From assembly GCA_015232575.1 (NCBI GenBank), contig JADFZL010000017.1, forward strand, positions 79,689 through 143,688: a DNA stretch of 64,000 nucleotides, given 5' to 3'. The position numbers and the translations under genes were made by a program. Of the stretch, positions 46,301 to 55,226 are shown piece by piece; positions within the stretch are counted from its first letter, which is position 1; each line of letters starts with the position of its first letter. Origin of the DNA: Candidatus Rifleibacteriota bacterium (GTDB lineage: Bacteria; Muiribacteriota; Ozemobacteria; Ozemobacterales; Ozemobacteraceae). Under the pieces are notes generated by a model, which searched no databases, was not told the DNA's origin, and saw nothing but the letters and a program-made list of their open reading frames with translations.

Positions 46301-46400
46301 TGTCATCTCGACCAAAGGGAGAGATTTCAAAAGGGTTATAAAATCATGCGCTACTTCGACGTAATAGATACCAGGATTTCTCCCTTAGGTCGAAATGACA
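46301..46400. repeat. Dispersed repeat family A, copy 5
   Basis: TGTCATCTCGACCAAAGGGAG and TCTCCCTTAGGTCGAAATGACA (shown here in part) form a nearly perfect inverted pair about 50 bases apart. The surrounding 510-base gap (46089-46598) contains only repeats. Confidence 0.8.
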
Positions 46401-46538
46401 GCAAAACACCTACCCCCCTTTCGATAATACACCCTGTTTCTTATTGGTAGAGGCAGAAACATCAAAAAGCGGTAATACCCGATTTTCTCAAGACTGCAGC
46501 AATGTTGTTGAGCAGATAAAAAAAACACGATTTTCTCT

Positions 46539-46574
46539 CTGCTTTTCTCTGTGCCTCTGCGTCTCTGCGTGAGA
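46539..46574. repeat. Dispersed repeat family B, copy 2 (inverted)
   Basis: CTGCTTTTCTCTGTGCCTC followed by TGCGTCTCTGCGTGAGA is the reverse of copies at 43571 and 61049. The text just after it, CAGCAACGTTGCTACAG, also recurs in modified form near 61120, and it runs into the stop codon of the PP2C gene. Confidence 0.75.
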
Positions 46575-46598
46575 AATATCTTTCCTTCAGCAACGTTG

Positions 46599-48524
46599 CT
46601 ACAGTGTCATTCTTTCCCGGCAGATTGCAAGAAGTGTTATGTCGTCTTTCTGTTTTACCGATTGAACAAGGCTTTTATGCCATGAAAACAGGTTATTAAT
46701 TATTACCATTGATTCTTGCATCTCAGAATCAGATTTTGCAGGATTCATCGAATTTATTTCGGGAAGTATTTCAGCCAGCCTGCTGTAGCCAATCATATTT
46801 CCTTCGGCATCTGATGATTCCACTAATCCGTCTGAATAGCCAAGGAACCATTGTTGGTCAGATAAATCTATTGTCTGTTCCAGATATTCATTTCTGATTT
46901 TTACTCCGGCCGGAAATCCCGGAAGAGAAATTTCCCTTACCTCATTTTTATTAACAACAAGTGGAAAACAATGTCCGGCGTTTGAAATACGCATTGTTGA
47001 AGAAGCTGTGTCGAAAATTCCGATCATACATCTCATCATTCTGCGTTTTTTGAAAACAGATGCCAATATTGCCGTAATATGAGCAAGAATTTTTTTTGGT
47101 TCGAATGAATTCTCCGGATGAAAAACAGCTGCCTTAACCATTCCGACAAGGAGCGCTGCCGAAATTCCATGACCAACAGCATCACCGATCACGAACAATA
47201 CTTTTTGTCTGTCAATTTCAAAGAAATCATAATAGTCACCGCCAACTTCAGAAATCGGCAAACATTTCCCGGAAAACTCCCATCCATTTTGTACAAGTGT
47301 TTTTTCAGGAAATATTGTTTCCTGAAGAGTCCGGGTAACTTCAAGATCCTGAATACTTTCAAGCATTTCGTTAAATGCCTGAGCAAGCCGTCCAAACTCG
47401 TCCTTACCAAGTGGCTCAACTCTGAAATCAAAATTTCTCTCATTCAATGCAAGAACCCCTGAACTCAGGCAATCAAATGGTCTCAACAGAATTTTCTTCA
47501 TAAGTATCCATGAAAAAAGAACAATGATGGAAATTATCAAGACTGTTACAAGTAATTTCTGCCTCAATTTGGATACTTCATCAAGAATTTGCTGGTCGTT
47601 ATCAATCAGACCAAATCTGTATCTCTTAATCTTGGTGACTGGAGATCTTGATAAGTAATAGGTTCTCCCCTGATGTACTGTTTTTCTGCATAGCGGTACC
47701 TCACGACAGTTACTTGAAATGATTAACGATATATCACTACTATTTCTAATCCACTTTTCGGGAGAATTTGCAGTCTTTGTTTTATAAGAAAAAAAGAGGC
47801 TATGCGAAGAATCAGAAATTTCAAGTTTTCTCATTACCTGTTTGAGATACTCCCTTTCAACAAACCAAGGCTGCCAAACAAGAAGCAGCAAATATCTCAC
47901 TTTTCCATGATAATCCTTCATCGGATTCAGAATTGCAATTGAGTGAGAATCAAATATTTCGAAAGACTTCATTTTTCCAAGATTCTGAGTAAAAAGAGAA
48001 AATATATATTCAGAATTTAACCCATAAGATTCAGCAGCAACTGTTATAAGCTGTTTTTTGAAATCAAATGCAGCTACTTTCGTTTCGCTGTTAAGTTCAT
48101 TAATTAAACTGGCAAGACTGCTTTCCATAATTTTGAAAGCTTTTTTAATTATTTTTTCATCACCTTTACTTATCAGATAGGCGCCTTTTCCATTTTCCCC
48201 AAACAGTTCTGCAAATAATGGGTCATAATGTGCAAAGATTCTTTCGAGAGATTTAATAATTTCTGGCTTTATATCAACGTTTTCAGAGGTATTCAATTGA
48301 AGCTCTTTTTTTATTCTGCTCTCGAAGAGTCCGATTTCTTCAAGAAACATCTGATCTATTTCCTGAATTTTCTTAACCTGAGAGTCGTAAATATTCTGCT
48401 CGGTAACACGAATCTTTTCTTCAAGGCTTTTGTTGAACATGCTGAATATAAACAGTAACAGAATAAATTCTGTTATCGCCAGCAGCAATGCAAGCTGCAG
48501 CTTCATATTTTTCAACATCAACAT
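46599..48524 (-). CDS. Membrane HAMP-PP2C (SpoIIE-type) Ser/Thr phosphatase 1
   Basis: The 641-residue protein has two membrane helices (about residues 9-30 and 325-347) enclosing an extracytoplasmic sensor domain. A HAMP segment follows (LLRPFDCLSSGVLALNERNFDFRVEPLGKDEFGRLAQAFNEM). The C-terminal SpoIIE phosphatase domain shows metal-binding SEVGGDYYDFF, VIGDAVGHGISAALL, GYSDGLVES and KDDITLLA. It probably dephosphorylates anti-sigma-antagonist-type or other phosphoserine proteins in response to an envelope signal. Its start region overlaps the end of the upstream paralogous gene (TGATG), so the pair is translationally coupled; ATG 48518 is an alternative start. Confidence 0.9.
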   Translation of the reverse strand: MLMLKNMKLQLALLLAITEFILLLFIFSMFNKSLEEKIRVTEQNIYDSQVKKIQEIDQMFLEEIGLFESRIKKELQLNTSENVDIKPEIIKSLERIFAHYDPLFAELFGENGKGAYLISKGDEKIIKKAFKIMESSLASLINELNSETKVAAFDFKKQLITVAAESYGLNSEYIFSLFTQNLGKMKSFEIFDSHSIAILNPMKDYHGKVRYLLLLVWQPWFVEREYLKQVMRKLEISDSSHSLFFSYKTKTANSPEKWIRNSSDISLIISSNCREVPLCRKTVHQGRTYYLSRSPVTKIKRYRFGLIDNDQQILDEVSKLRQKLLVTVLIISIIVLFSWILMKKILLRPFDCLSSGVLALNERNFDFRVEPLGKDEFGRLAQAFNEMLESIQDLEVTRTLQETIFPEKTLVQNGWEFSGKCLPISEVGGDYYDFFEIDRQKVLFVIGDAVGHGISAALLVGMVKAAVFHPENSFEPKKILAHITAILASVFKKRRMMRCMIGIFDTASSTMRISNAGHCFPLVVNKNEVREISLPGFPAGVKIRNEYLEQTIDLSDQQWFLGYSDGLVESSDAEGNMIGYSRLAEILPEINSMNPAKSDSEMQESMVIINNLFSWHKSLVQSVKQKDDITLLAICRERMTL

Positions 48525-51367
48525 ATATTGTTTTTTTCTGACATCTGGCAGGTCAGTAATGTTACATCATCTGGCTGAACAACATTGTTTGTAACGCTTT
48601 TCAGCCACGACATGATGTTATTTCTGGTTATTGTACAATCATTCCCAACCAGTGCAGGCAATACAGAATAAAACCTTTTGTACCCAATAACAACATTATT
48701 GCAGTCTGGATATTCAATTATTCCATCTGTATAAAAGAGAATAACATCACCCGGTTCCACCAGCAATTCACAGCATCCAGACACGTGGTTCTTTTTTATT
48801 CCGAGGGGAAGTCCCGGAATCGCTATTTCAGAGACAACGCCATCTCTTATCAGAAGCGGATACGTCTGTCCGGCTCCGGAAAAGGAGATTTTTCCGGAAT
48901 CTGCGTCAAGAAGCGCTGCAACGCAAGTCATCATTTTTCTTTTACGAAGAACTTTTATAAAAACAGCATTCAGAATCTGCAGAATTTTTTCAGGAGAACG
49001 CGGTGTTAATGGATGTACAAGCAGAGATTTTGCCATTGCTACAACAAGTGCAGCAGAAGTTCCATGCCCGGATACATCTCCAAGAAAAATGAGTGCCCTT
49101 CGCTCATCAATTGCCGTGAATTCATAGTAATCTCCTCCGACCTGAAGAGCCGGAATACAGACACCCTGAATCTGCCATTGTTTCAAGGTTAATATTTCAG
49201 TAGAAAAAAAATCTTCCTGAAGAGCTTTTGCACTCTCAAGTTCCTTCATGCCGGACATTATAGTGTTGAATGTTGAAAGAAGATTTTTCCATTCATAAGA
49301 GCCGGTGATCTTAACCTGAAAATCGAAATTACGCTTCTGAAGGTTATCGACTGCCTCACTCAATCTCGAAGCAGGAATAAGGAAATTTCCAGTGAGAAAC
49401 AACACCGAAAGCAATGCAAAAAGAATGATTAGTGCAATTAAAGCAAACACATTCTTTTTTATCTTATCCAGATCCCGTTTAATGTGATAATCTGATGAAA
49501 CAGCCATAAGAAATCGGTTTCCAAGGTTATCGCATCGAATTCCTGTGAGCAGAGTATTTTTTGTTGAAGATTTTTCAACGCGTGTAAGAGTTTTGCCCGA
49601 TGCTTCCAGATCGTTAATAAATCGGTTCCTCTTCTCCGACCATCTTCTTTTTAACGGCAGAATATTTTCCATTTCGTTGCCCCACACAGCCCAAACTCTG
49701 GTTTCAGGTAAATTACGCCACACCTGAAGAAGATGTTTTCTAATATACATTTCTTCAACGCTTTCTTTTTCTGAAAACATCAGAAGGAAAAAAGAATTAT
49801 TTATTTCTGTTCCTTTAAAAAAATGTGACGTCAGAACTAATTTTATATCTCCAGTGTCGAGTATTGTCGAGGCACCAATACTTGAAACAAGAAATGAAAG
49901 AAACAGAGATTCATTAAAGTCTCCACCATGTTTCGCCTGGAAATCTTCAAGTTTTACCTTTTTGCCCGGGTCAATCTCGCCGGAAAAAATCTTTGCAATT
50001 GTTTTTTTGACAGTTTTTCCAAATGCATCAAAGAAATAATTGCCTGAAGTAATTCTCAGATCTCCTTCTCTGCGAAAGACGATCTTTCCTTCACTGTTGT
50101 ACAGACGTGCGAAACTTATTCCAGTTTTATCAAGAAAACGCTCCAGTTCGCCTGAGATTTTTTTTCCATCTACACTTTTTATAAGTTCAAGGTCGCTCAG
50201 TATGTGTTTTCCAAAAATATCAATAAATGAGTTAAATGTACTGTCAAATCTTGTAAGTTCATTCAGAACATCAGAAAACAGTTTTTTCTGAAAGGTTTTT
50301 TCCTTTTCTGAAGTCAGTACAACAAGATTAAAAAGTATTATTCCAGCTGGAATGCCTGTAATTAGAATAAAAATAAACATCAGTTTAAATTTAACACTGA
50401 CAGTTGACAATGAAAGCGTGGTTCCTGAAGGCGTTAACAAAATAATTGAAGCGGTCAGAAGTGCAATAAGCATAATAATACTTTTCTTCTTTGAGATTTC
50501 TGAAATAATTTCGGAAGTGAAATCTCTACTGCATAGAATGGAAATTTTTGGAGAAACAAATTTTGCAGAAACCAAAGAATTATTTTGCAAAAACAACTTG
50601 TGAGGTGAAGAATAAATTTTCTTCAGAAGTTCTTCTTCATTTATAATAAAAGCATCTTTAAAAGACTGAGGAAATATTTTTCTGGAGTTGAAATCATAAT
50701 ACGCAAATCGCACAGATTTGTTTATTCTGTTAAATTCATTCATCAGTGAATTGAGGGGAAGAATATCCCAAGTGTCAGGTTGGGAAATATGTACAATGAA
50801 AAAAAAATTTGATCCAGGTCTGGCAATATAAACAAAACGCTTTTTTCTTGATTCCGAGGCAAAGAATATTTTGCTGTATGCCGGTTTACTCGACGAAACG
50901 AATTTTCCAAGAAATCCCTGAATAAAAGTCCTCTGAGAATCTGGAATTGTTGTGTTGTTGTTTATTGCGATGCAATATTCCTGATAAAATTTTTTCAGCA
51001 GAAATTTTGAAGGAGGTGAGTCACACAGTTCAGTTAAAGGCTCTCCATTTGATGAGAGAAAGGTAAAATGCAGAATACCGGGAAATTTTTTCTTCAAAGC
51101 GAGTATTTTCCGCTTTATTGATACAGTTGTTGAATCTTCAGAAACTACAAACTTTTCAAATTTTGAAATAAGGCGTTCAAAAAAAAGTACAGGCTCTGAT
51201 TTAGCTTCAATGTTGTACAGAAGTGTCTCAAACCCATTTTCGGTTTTTTCAAGAAAATCAGAATCGGCAAAAAGTCTCTTCCCGGCGTTTTCAGGAGAGT
51301 AATAGCCAGAAACTATCCAGGCTAATAAAACAATCAGTAATAATGCACCTGCTTTACTCCATCGCAT
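48518..51367 (-). CDS. Membrane HAMP-PP2C (SpoIIE-type) Ser/Thr phosphatase 2
   Basis: This is a 949-residue paralog with a larger sensory part. Membrane helices lie at about 5-22, 298-315, 330-355 and 625-650, giving two extracytoplasmic sensor regions. HAMP (SRLSEAVDNLQKRNFDFQVKITGSYEWKNLLSTFNTIM) and SpoIIE domains follow, with LQVGGDYYEF, FLGDVSGHGTSAAL, FYTDGIIEYPD and QPDDVTLL. The start MRWSKAG resembles that of the third phosphatase, MRWIKW, supporting both starts. It overlaps phosphatase 1 downstream. Confidence 0.9.
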   Translation of the reverse strand: MRWSKAGALLLIVLLAWIVSGYYSPENAGKRLFADSDFLEKTENGFETLLYNIEAKSEPVLFFERLISKFEKFVVSEDSTTVSIKRKILALKKKFPGILHFTFLSSNGEPLTELCDSPPSKFLLKKFYQEYCIAINNNTTIPDSQRTFIQGFLGKFVSSSKPAYSKIFFASESRKKRFVYIARPGSNFFFIVHISQPDTWDILPLNSLMNEFNRINKSVRFAYYDFNSRKIFPQSFKDAFIINEEELLKKIYSSPHKLFLQNNSLVSAKFVSPKISILCSRDFTSEIISEISKKKSIIMLIALLTASIILLTPSGTTLSLSTVSVKFKLMFIFILITGIPAGIILFNLVVLTSEKEKTFQKKLFSDVLNELTRFDSTFNSFIDIFGKHILSDLELIKSVDGKKISGELERFLDKTGISFARLYNSEGKIVFRREGDLRITSGNYFFDAFGKTVKKTIAKIFSGEIDPGKKVKLEDFQAKHGGDFNESLFLSFLVSSIGASTILDTGDIKLVLTSHFFKGTEINNSFFLLMFSEKESVEEMYIRKHLLQVWRNLPETRVWAVWGNEMENILPLKRRWSEKRNRFINDLEASGKTLTRVEKSSTKNTLLTGIRCDNLGNRFLMAVSSDYHIKRDLDKIKKNVFALIALIILFALLSVLFLTGNFLIPASRLSEAVDNLQKRNFDFQVKITGSYEWKNLLSTFNTIMSGMKELESAKALQEDFFSTEILTLKQWQIQGVCIPALQVGGDYYEFTAIDERRALIFLGDVSGHGTSAALVVAMAKSLLVHPLTPRSPEKILQILNAVFIKVLRKRKMMTCVAALLDADSGKISFSGAGQTYPLLIRDGVVSEIAIPGLPLGIKKNHVSGCCELLVEPGDVILFYTDGIIEYPDCNNVVIGYKRFYSVLPALVGNDCTITRNNIMSWLKSVTNNVVQPDDVTLLTCQMSEKNNIC

Positions 51368-51437
51368 TTCTCACACTAACACATTTTTCATTCCTTCTCA
51401 AGAATGCTTGAAAGAGTTCAGGAAAAACTGATATATC

Positions 51438-51674
51438 TCAATCCTTTTTTGGATTAAGATTCTGTGAGAAAAAATTCAATTCAATATTTTCTTTATTTTC
51501 AAGGCATTTTTCTAGTAGAAAACGATTCAACTCTCTCTTTATTTTTGATTCCTCTTCACTCAACGAATCTTCATCAGTTATAGATCGAATCCTGGAATCG
51601 GATTTTGCCCACTTCACTGTCGGTTTTTTCCATAATTTGATGGAACTTTTTTTCAACGCTTTTCCCCTGCTCAT
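51438..51674 (-). CDS. Small basic/acidic protein, unknown
   Basis: ATG 51674 has AGAGG nine bases upstream; an ATG three codons earlier directly abuts that site. The 78-residue product has a Lys-rich N-terminal half (KALKKSSIKLWKKP) and an acidic helical C-terminal half (DEDSLSEEESKIKRELNRFLLEKCLENKENIE). It precedes the two coupled phosphatase genes and might be part of that unit, 70 bases upstream. No homologous family is recognised, and it could be spurious. Confidence 0.45.
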   Translation of the reverse strand: MSRGKALKKSSIKLWKKPTVKWAKSDSRIRSITDEDSLSEEESKIKRELNRFLLEKCLENKENIELNFFSQNLNPKKD

Positions 51675-51899
51675 CGCTTCCATCCTCTGTTATATTAAAT
51701 TCATTTGTTAGATAAGAAACATTCCAATAATATTTCTGTTCATAAATTTCTCCTTACCTGATGCTCGATTTTAAAAGTCCCCAATTATTTAGGCTTTAGT
51801 TTCTTTTGATAATATAAACGTAATTTTCCATGTATTTGTTCTGGATTTTTTTCGAGAAGTAAATTTATTTTAAAGCGCATCAATACTACCAAAAACAAA

Positions 51900-51933
51900 A
51901 CTTCCTGTCCACCTTATACGGCGAACAGGAAGT
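51900..51933 (-). terminator. Terminator after the 819-residue secreted protein
   Basis: On the minus strand the stem ACTTCCTGT/ACAGGAAGT is followed by TTTGTTTTTGG. It lies about 35 bases after the stop at 51969. The rest of the 51684-51968 gap is AT-rich without visible features. Confidence 0.8.
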
Positions 51934-51968
51934 CTATTCAACATCTGAATAAATCAGATATTCTGTTA

Positions 51969-54428
51969 TCAGTCTGGAGTATCATCGCTACCTTCATCAC
52001 CATCGGGTATAATAGAGGCTGGGTCAACCTGGATTTCACCGGTACCAGGAAGTTTGATCTCTATTTCCGGGGTAGTTTTGTTTTCGGAATTAGCACTGGT
52101 GTTGCCGCTGGTATTGCCGTTTGCAGCAGCGTCAATATCGAGGTCAAGAATAACGGTGTTTGCCAGTTCACATTCGTCGGTATTTGCATGGCATTTTGTT
52201 GCAAGAATATACTTTTTGAGCTCTTCCCATTGAGCTTTCATCTGATCACGCGAGGTAGTATTAACAATGTCTCCTATTCTTCTGATGAATTCAGGATAAA
52301 GCTCATTAAGTCTCCAGCTGATTCCCGGATGGACAGCCATATAGTCTATCCAGCTCTTCAGAAATGCTTTCATAAAACCAATCTGATCATTTTCTCCGAT
52401 TGAACCTTCCTGAAGTTTATCAAAACCGAAGGAAACGCTGCTTTTAATGGCATCATTTGTAAGTTTTACTCCTGCGCCAAAATTTATTCCATCAGTCACT
52501 GCACTGATATCAATTCCCGGAAATTTAATGCCAAACTTCTCAACCAGATCAGTGTCGCCTGTAAGTTTACCCAAATTGACACTCATCTCTCCGAGCTTGA
52601 TACCCATAGATGATTGTTCTTTAACACGATAAGAAAGCCAGCGTGCAATCTGCGCTGTTGTATTGTGAACAGCTAATTTCAACAGGGAATCAACGTGATC
52701 TATGGCTGCCTGAGGAAGCTGAATTCCCATATTAAACTTGATATGTTTTCCCAGCACCGGGTCATTCCAGGCCATATATCCATAGATTTCATCAATATCA
52801 GCTGCACTGGCAGCGTGGAAATACCATCCACCATCTTTGCCGCTGTGATTATAATTTCTTATCGCCGGCTCAAGTTTTAGTTTTCCTTTTACATCAGCAG
52901 TTCTCCACTCTTTCATCAAAATGGTATATGAAGCAGCATAACCCTGAAGGCTGTTAACATGTTTTTCCCATGATTTGAAATCAACAGTCTGAAGTCTGTA
53001 ACATGTTCCCCATCTTGGCTCCTTAGAACCCATAAGAACAAAGTGATGATAGTGTTCAAACGGATCAACTTTTGCGTCTTTAACATCTTTGTTCATCAAC
53101 AGGTAGTGATCGCCGGTGAACGGGGCAAGAGCGCGGCCTTCGCTGGCAGCATAAGTCGACACATGCCAATTTGCTGTCTCGATAAGCTTTTCCTTGGATG
53201 CAGATTCACCGCCGGCAGCTGCGTAAACATCTGGGTTTGCAAGCAGATAGTGATACCAGTTAAAACCGGCAGGGATACGATCTTTGTTAACTTTTTCAAC
53301 ACTTCCAGGATCAATTGTTGCGACTGTAGGTGTTGCATTAGAGCCAATAGCAGGACCGAATTTCGAACTTACGACTTTCCGGCCAATTTCGTCATATTTG
53401 GCTCTGAATGGAGACGGCTTAGCTGGTGTGTCTTCGTGAATCTGACGAATTTCATCAAACTTTTGTATGAAAGAAGGTTCTTTGTTAATTACTGCTTCAA
53501 CATAGTCTTTCAGCGTTTTAAAAGCTTTTGCGGCATCGTCAACGCTTCCTGCAAGTGAAAGAGCAATATAAGCCTCTCTTAATGTTTCATAACCCAGCAA
53601 AGCTTCTCTGGTAGGTTCCCCATTAGTGGCAACAACGAAAGAGCCATCAGTCAAAGTTTTCGTAAGATATCCCACAACAAAATTGTATTTTTTTATTTCT
53701 TCCTGGTTACTCAGCAAAGCTTTAAGTTCTTCGGTTGCTTCAACCGGATTACTGTTTAACGACTTCTCATTAAGAGAAACAAGCTTATCGCGCAGTACCT
53801 GTATGTCCTCAATGCTATATTGGGCATCTCCCTGAGGTGCCGGGGCAGGTGTAACTGCCGGTCCAAATTTTGAACTTACAACCTTCTGGTCTATTTCATC
53901 ATATTTTGCTCTGAATGGAGAAGGTTTAGCTGGTGTATCTTCATGAATCTGACGAATTTCATCAAATTTCTGTATAAAAGAAGGTTCTTTGTTAATTACT
54001 GCTTCAACATACTCTTTCAGAGTTTTAAATGCCTGCGCTGCTGAATCGGAGCTTCCTGCAAGTGAAAGAGCAACATAAGCTTCTCTGAACAGGCCAAAGG
54101 CAAGCAAAGCTTCTCTGGTAGGTTCCCCGTTTGTGGAAACAGTGAAGGAACCATCTGTCATGGTTTTTCTAACATAATCCACAAAATAATTATACTTTTT
54201 TACTTCTTCCTGATTACCCAATAAAGCTTGCAGTTCTTTAGTTGCCTCAACCGGGTTACTGTTTAATGATTTCTCATTAAGGGCAGCCAGATTATCACGT
54301 AACTTCTGCGCATCTTCAACTCCGTATTGGCCAAAAGAAGACACTGGAATAGAAAAGAACACAACCAAAAGCAGGAAGAAAGAAGCAAAGAATGTCTTAC
54401 CTAAGCGCACACGCTCTTTTTTATGCAT
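51969..54428 (-). CDS. Large secreted protein with duplicated N-terminal module and NPDV repeats
   Basis: ATG 54428 follows AGGAGG. The 819-residue protein has a signal peptide ending near SSFG/QYG. Two copies of a 165-residue module follow (starting YGVEDAQKLRDNL and YSIEDIQVLRDKL), with long identical stretches such as YVEAVINKEPSFIQKFDEIR. Next comes a region with YLLANPDVYAAAGG...EGR and YLLMNKDVKDA...EPR, resembling YLxxNPDV repeats seen in secreted and S-layer-like proteins. The final 370 residues (from CYRLQTVDFKSWEKHVNSL) are shared with the paralog at 55227-57638. Function unknown; it is probably surface-exposed or released. Confidence 0.78.
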   Translation of the reverse strand: MHKKERVRLGKTFFASFFLLLVVFFSIPVSSFGQYGVEDAQKLRDNLAALNEKSLNSNPVEATKELQALLGNQEEVKKYNYFVDYVRKTMTDGSFTVSTNGEPTREALLAFGLFREAYVALSLAGSSDSAAQAFKTLKEYVEAVINKEPSFIQKFDEIRQIHEDTPAKPSPFRAKYDEIDQKVVSSKFGPAVTPAPAPQGDAQYSIEDIQVLRDKLVSLNEKSLNSNPVEATEELKALLSNQEEIKKYNFVVGYLTKTLTDGSFVVATNGEPTREALLGYETLREAYIALSLAGSVDDAAKAFKTLKDYVEAVINKEPSFIQKFDEIRQIHEDTPAKPSPFRAKYDEIGRKVVSSKFGPAIGSNATPTVATIDPGSVEKVNKDRIPAGFNWYHYLLANPDVYAAAGGESASKEKLIETANWHVSTYAASEGRALAPFTGDHYLLMNKDVKDAKVDPFEHYHHFVLMGSKEPRWGTCYRLQTVDFKSWEKHVNSLQGYAASYTILMKEWRTADVKGKLKLEPAIRNYNHSGKDGGWYFHAASAADIDEIYGYMAWNDPVLGKHIKFNMGIQLPQAAIDHVDSLLKLAVHNTTAQIARWLSYRVKEQSSMGIKLGEMSVNLGKLTGDTDLVEKFGIKFPGIDISAVTDGINFGAGVKLTNDAIKSSVSFGFDKLQEGSIGENDQIGFMKAFLKSWIDYMAVHPGISWRLNELYPEFIRRIGDIVNTTSRDQMKAQWEELKKYILATKCHANTDECELANTVILDLDIDAAANGNTSGNTSANSENKTTPEIEIKLPGTGEIQVDPASIIPDGDEGSDDTPD

Positions 54429-54498
54429 AACAACCTCCTGAAAATAATTTTTTCGAATTTTAAACCAGGTTTTCTCTCTGATTACTTATTTTAAGCTC

Positions 54499-54540
54499 TT
54501 ATACTTACACTATGTTTTTAACGAAGCAAAAGGTTACAAA
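54499..54540 (-). promoter_or_regulatory. Shared promoter-like motif, copy 1
   Basis: On the minus strand TTGTAACCTTTT (54540-54529), 13 variable bases and CATAGTGTAAGTATAAG (54515-54499) lie 70 bases upstream of the start codon. The two conserved boxes and their spacing are identical to those at 58053-58094 upstream of the paralogous gene, while the spacer differs. An AAC-type -35 and a CATAGT-like -10 recall ECF sigma promoters; that class is a guess. Confidence 0.6.
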
Positions 54541-54597
54541 TAATTATTATTTTTATCTCAACCGAATCATTTTCTAACGGTTCGTCTTTTATAAAAA

Positions 54598-54640
54598 AGA
54601 ACAAAAACACTCATTCATAAAAATGACTGTTTTTGTTCTT
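54598..54640. terminator. Terminator after the small secreted protein gene
   Basis: AAGAACAAAAACA pairs with TGTTTTTGTTCTT, with an inner TCATT/AATGA pair and one mismatch. On the minus strand it lies about 110 bases after the stop at 54752 and separates it from the next transcription unit. Confidence 0.65.
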
Positions 54641-54751
54641 GAATGCAATAAAACATCATATCACTCTATTACTGTACAATTTGTACTATTCTCAAATTCT
54701 CAATATTCCAATAATTACACAACTATTGATTAGAAACATTGAACGAGAAAA

Positions 54752-55087
54752 TCATTTTTTTGCTGATATATTACGAATCGCAGCTTTTCCTTTTTCTGAA
54801 ACTCCAATAACCAGCTTCACAGGATCTTTCGCTGTTTTTACCTGGCCATCCTGCTGAGAAGAAAGGCATGCTTTTTCAATTTCAGCAGGCAGTTTGACTT
54901 CTTTTCCCTGTCTGTCTTTCATGGAAAGATTACCTTTGCTGTCTTTTATCAGAATAAGAGCATTTTCAACAGCATATTTCTTCATTGCTTTTTCCAAAGC
55001 GGCTTTATTAATTGTCTCTTCAGCCCAGATTGCTGAACTTAACATAATTCCAAATAATACAACACTTCCAGTGATCTTTATGTTCAT
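54752..55087 (-). CDS. Small secreted protein, unknown
   Basis: The 111-residue protein has a signal peptide (MNIKITGSVVLFGIMLSSAIWA/EE) and a short, Lys-rich mature domain with DSKGNLSMKDRQGKEVKLP, one Cys, and KLVIGVSEKGKAAIRN. AGGAGG precedes ATG 55087. It lies between the two large paralogous secreted-protein genes on the same strand. No family recognised. Confidence 0.72.
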   Translation of the reverse strand: MNIKITGSVVLFGIMLSSAIWAEETINKAALEKAMKKYAVENALILIKDSKGNLSMKDRQGKEVKLPAEIEKACLSSQQDGQVKTAKDPVKLVIGVSEKGKAAIRNISAKK

Positions 55088-55141
55088 TTTTTTCCTCCTG
55101 TTATTTATAAAAAAGAACTGAAATTATTTAGGCAGTACAAG

Positions 55142-55209
55142 CTGTTGCATATATCCAAAAGACATATTCCCTTATACACAGTTTCCATTTATTTGGAAAT
55201 ATGCAACAG
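55142..55209. repeat. 18-base inverted repeat between two secreted-protein genes
   Basis: CTGTTGCATATATCCAAA at 55142-55159 and TTTGGAAATATGCAACAG at 55192-55209 are complementary at 17 of 18 positions across a 32-base loop. It starts 18 bases after the stop at 55227 on the minus strand and is not followed by a T-run. It may stabilise the mRNA end or be an operator. Confidence 0.7.
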
Positions 55210-55226
55210 ACCTTTAAGTTGAATTA

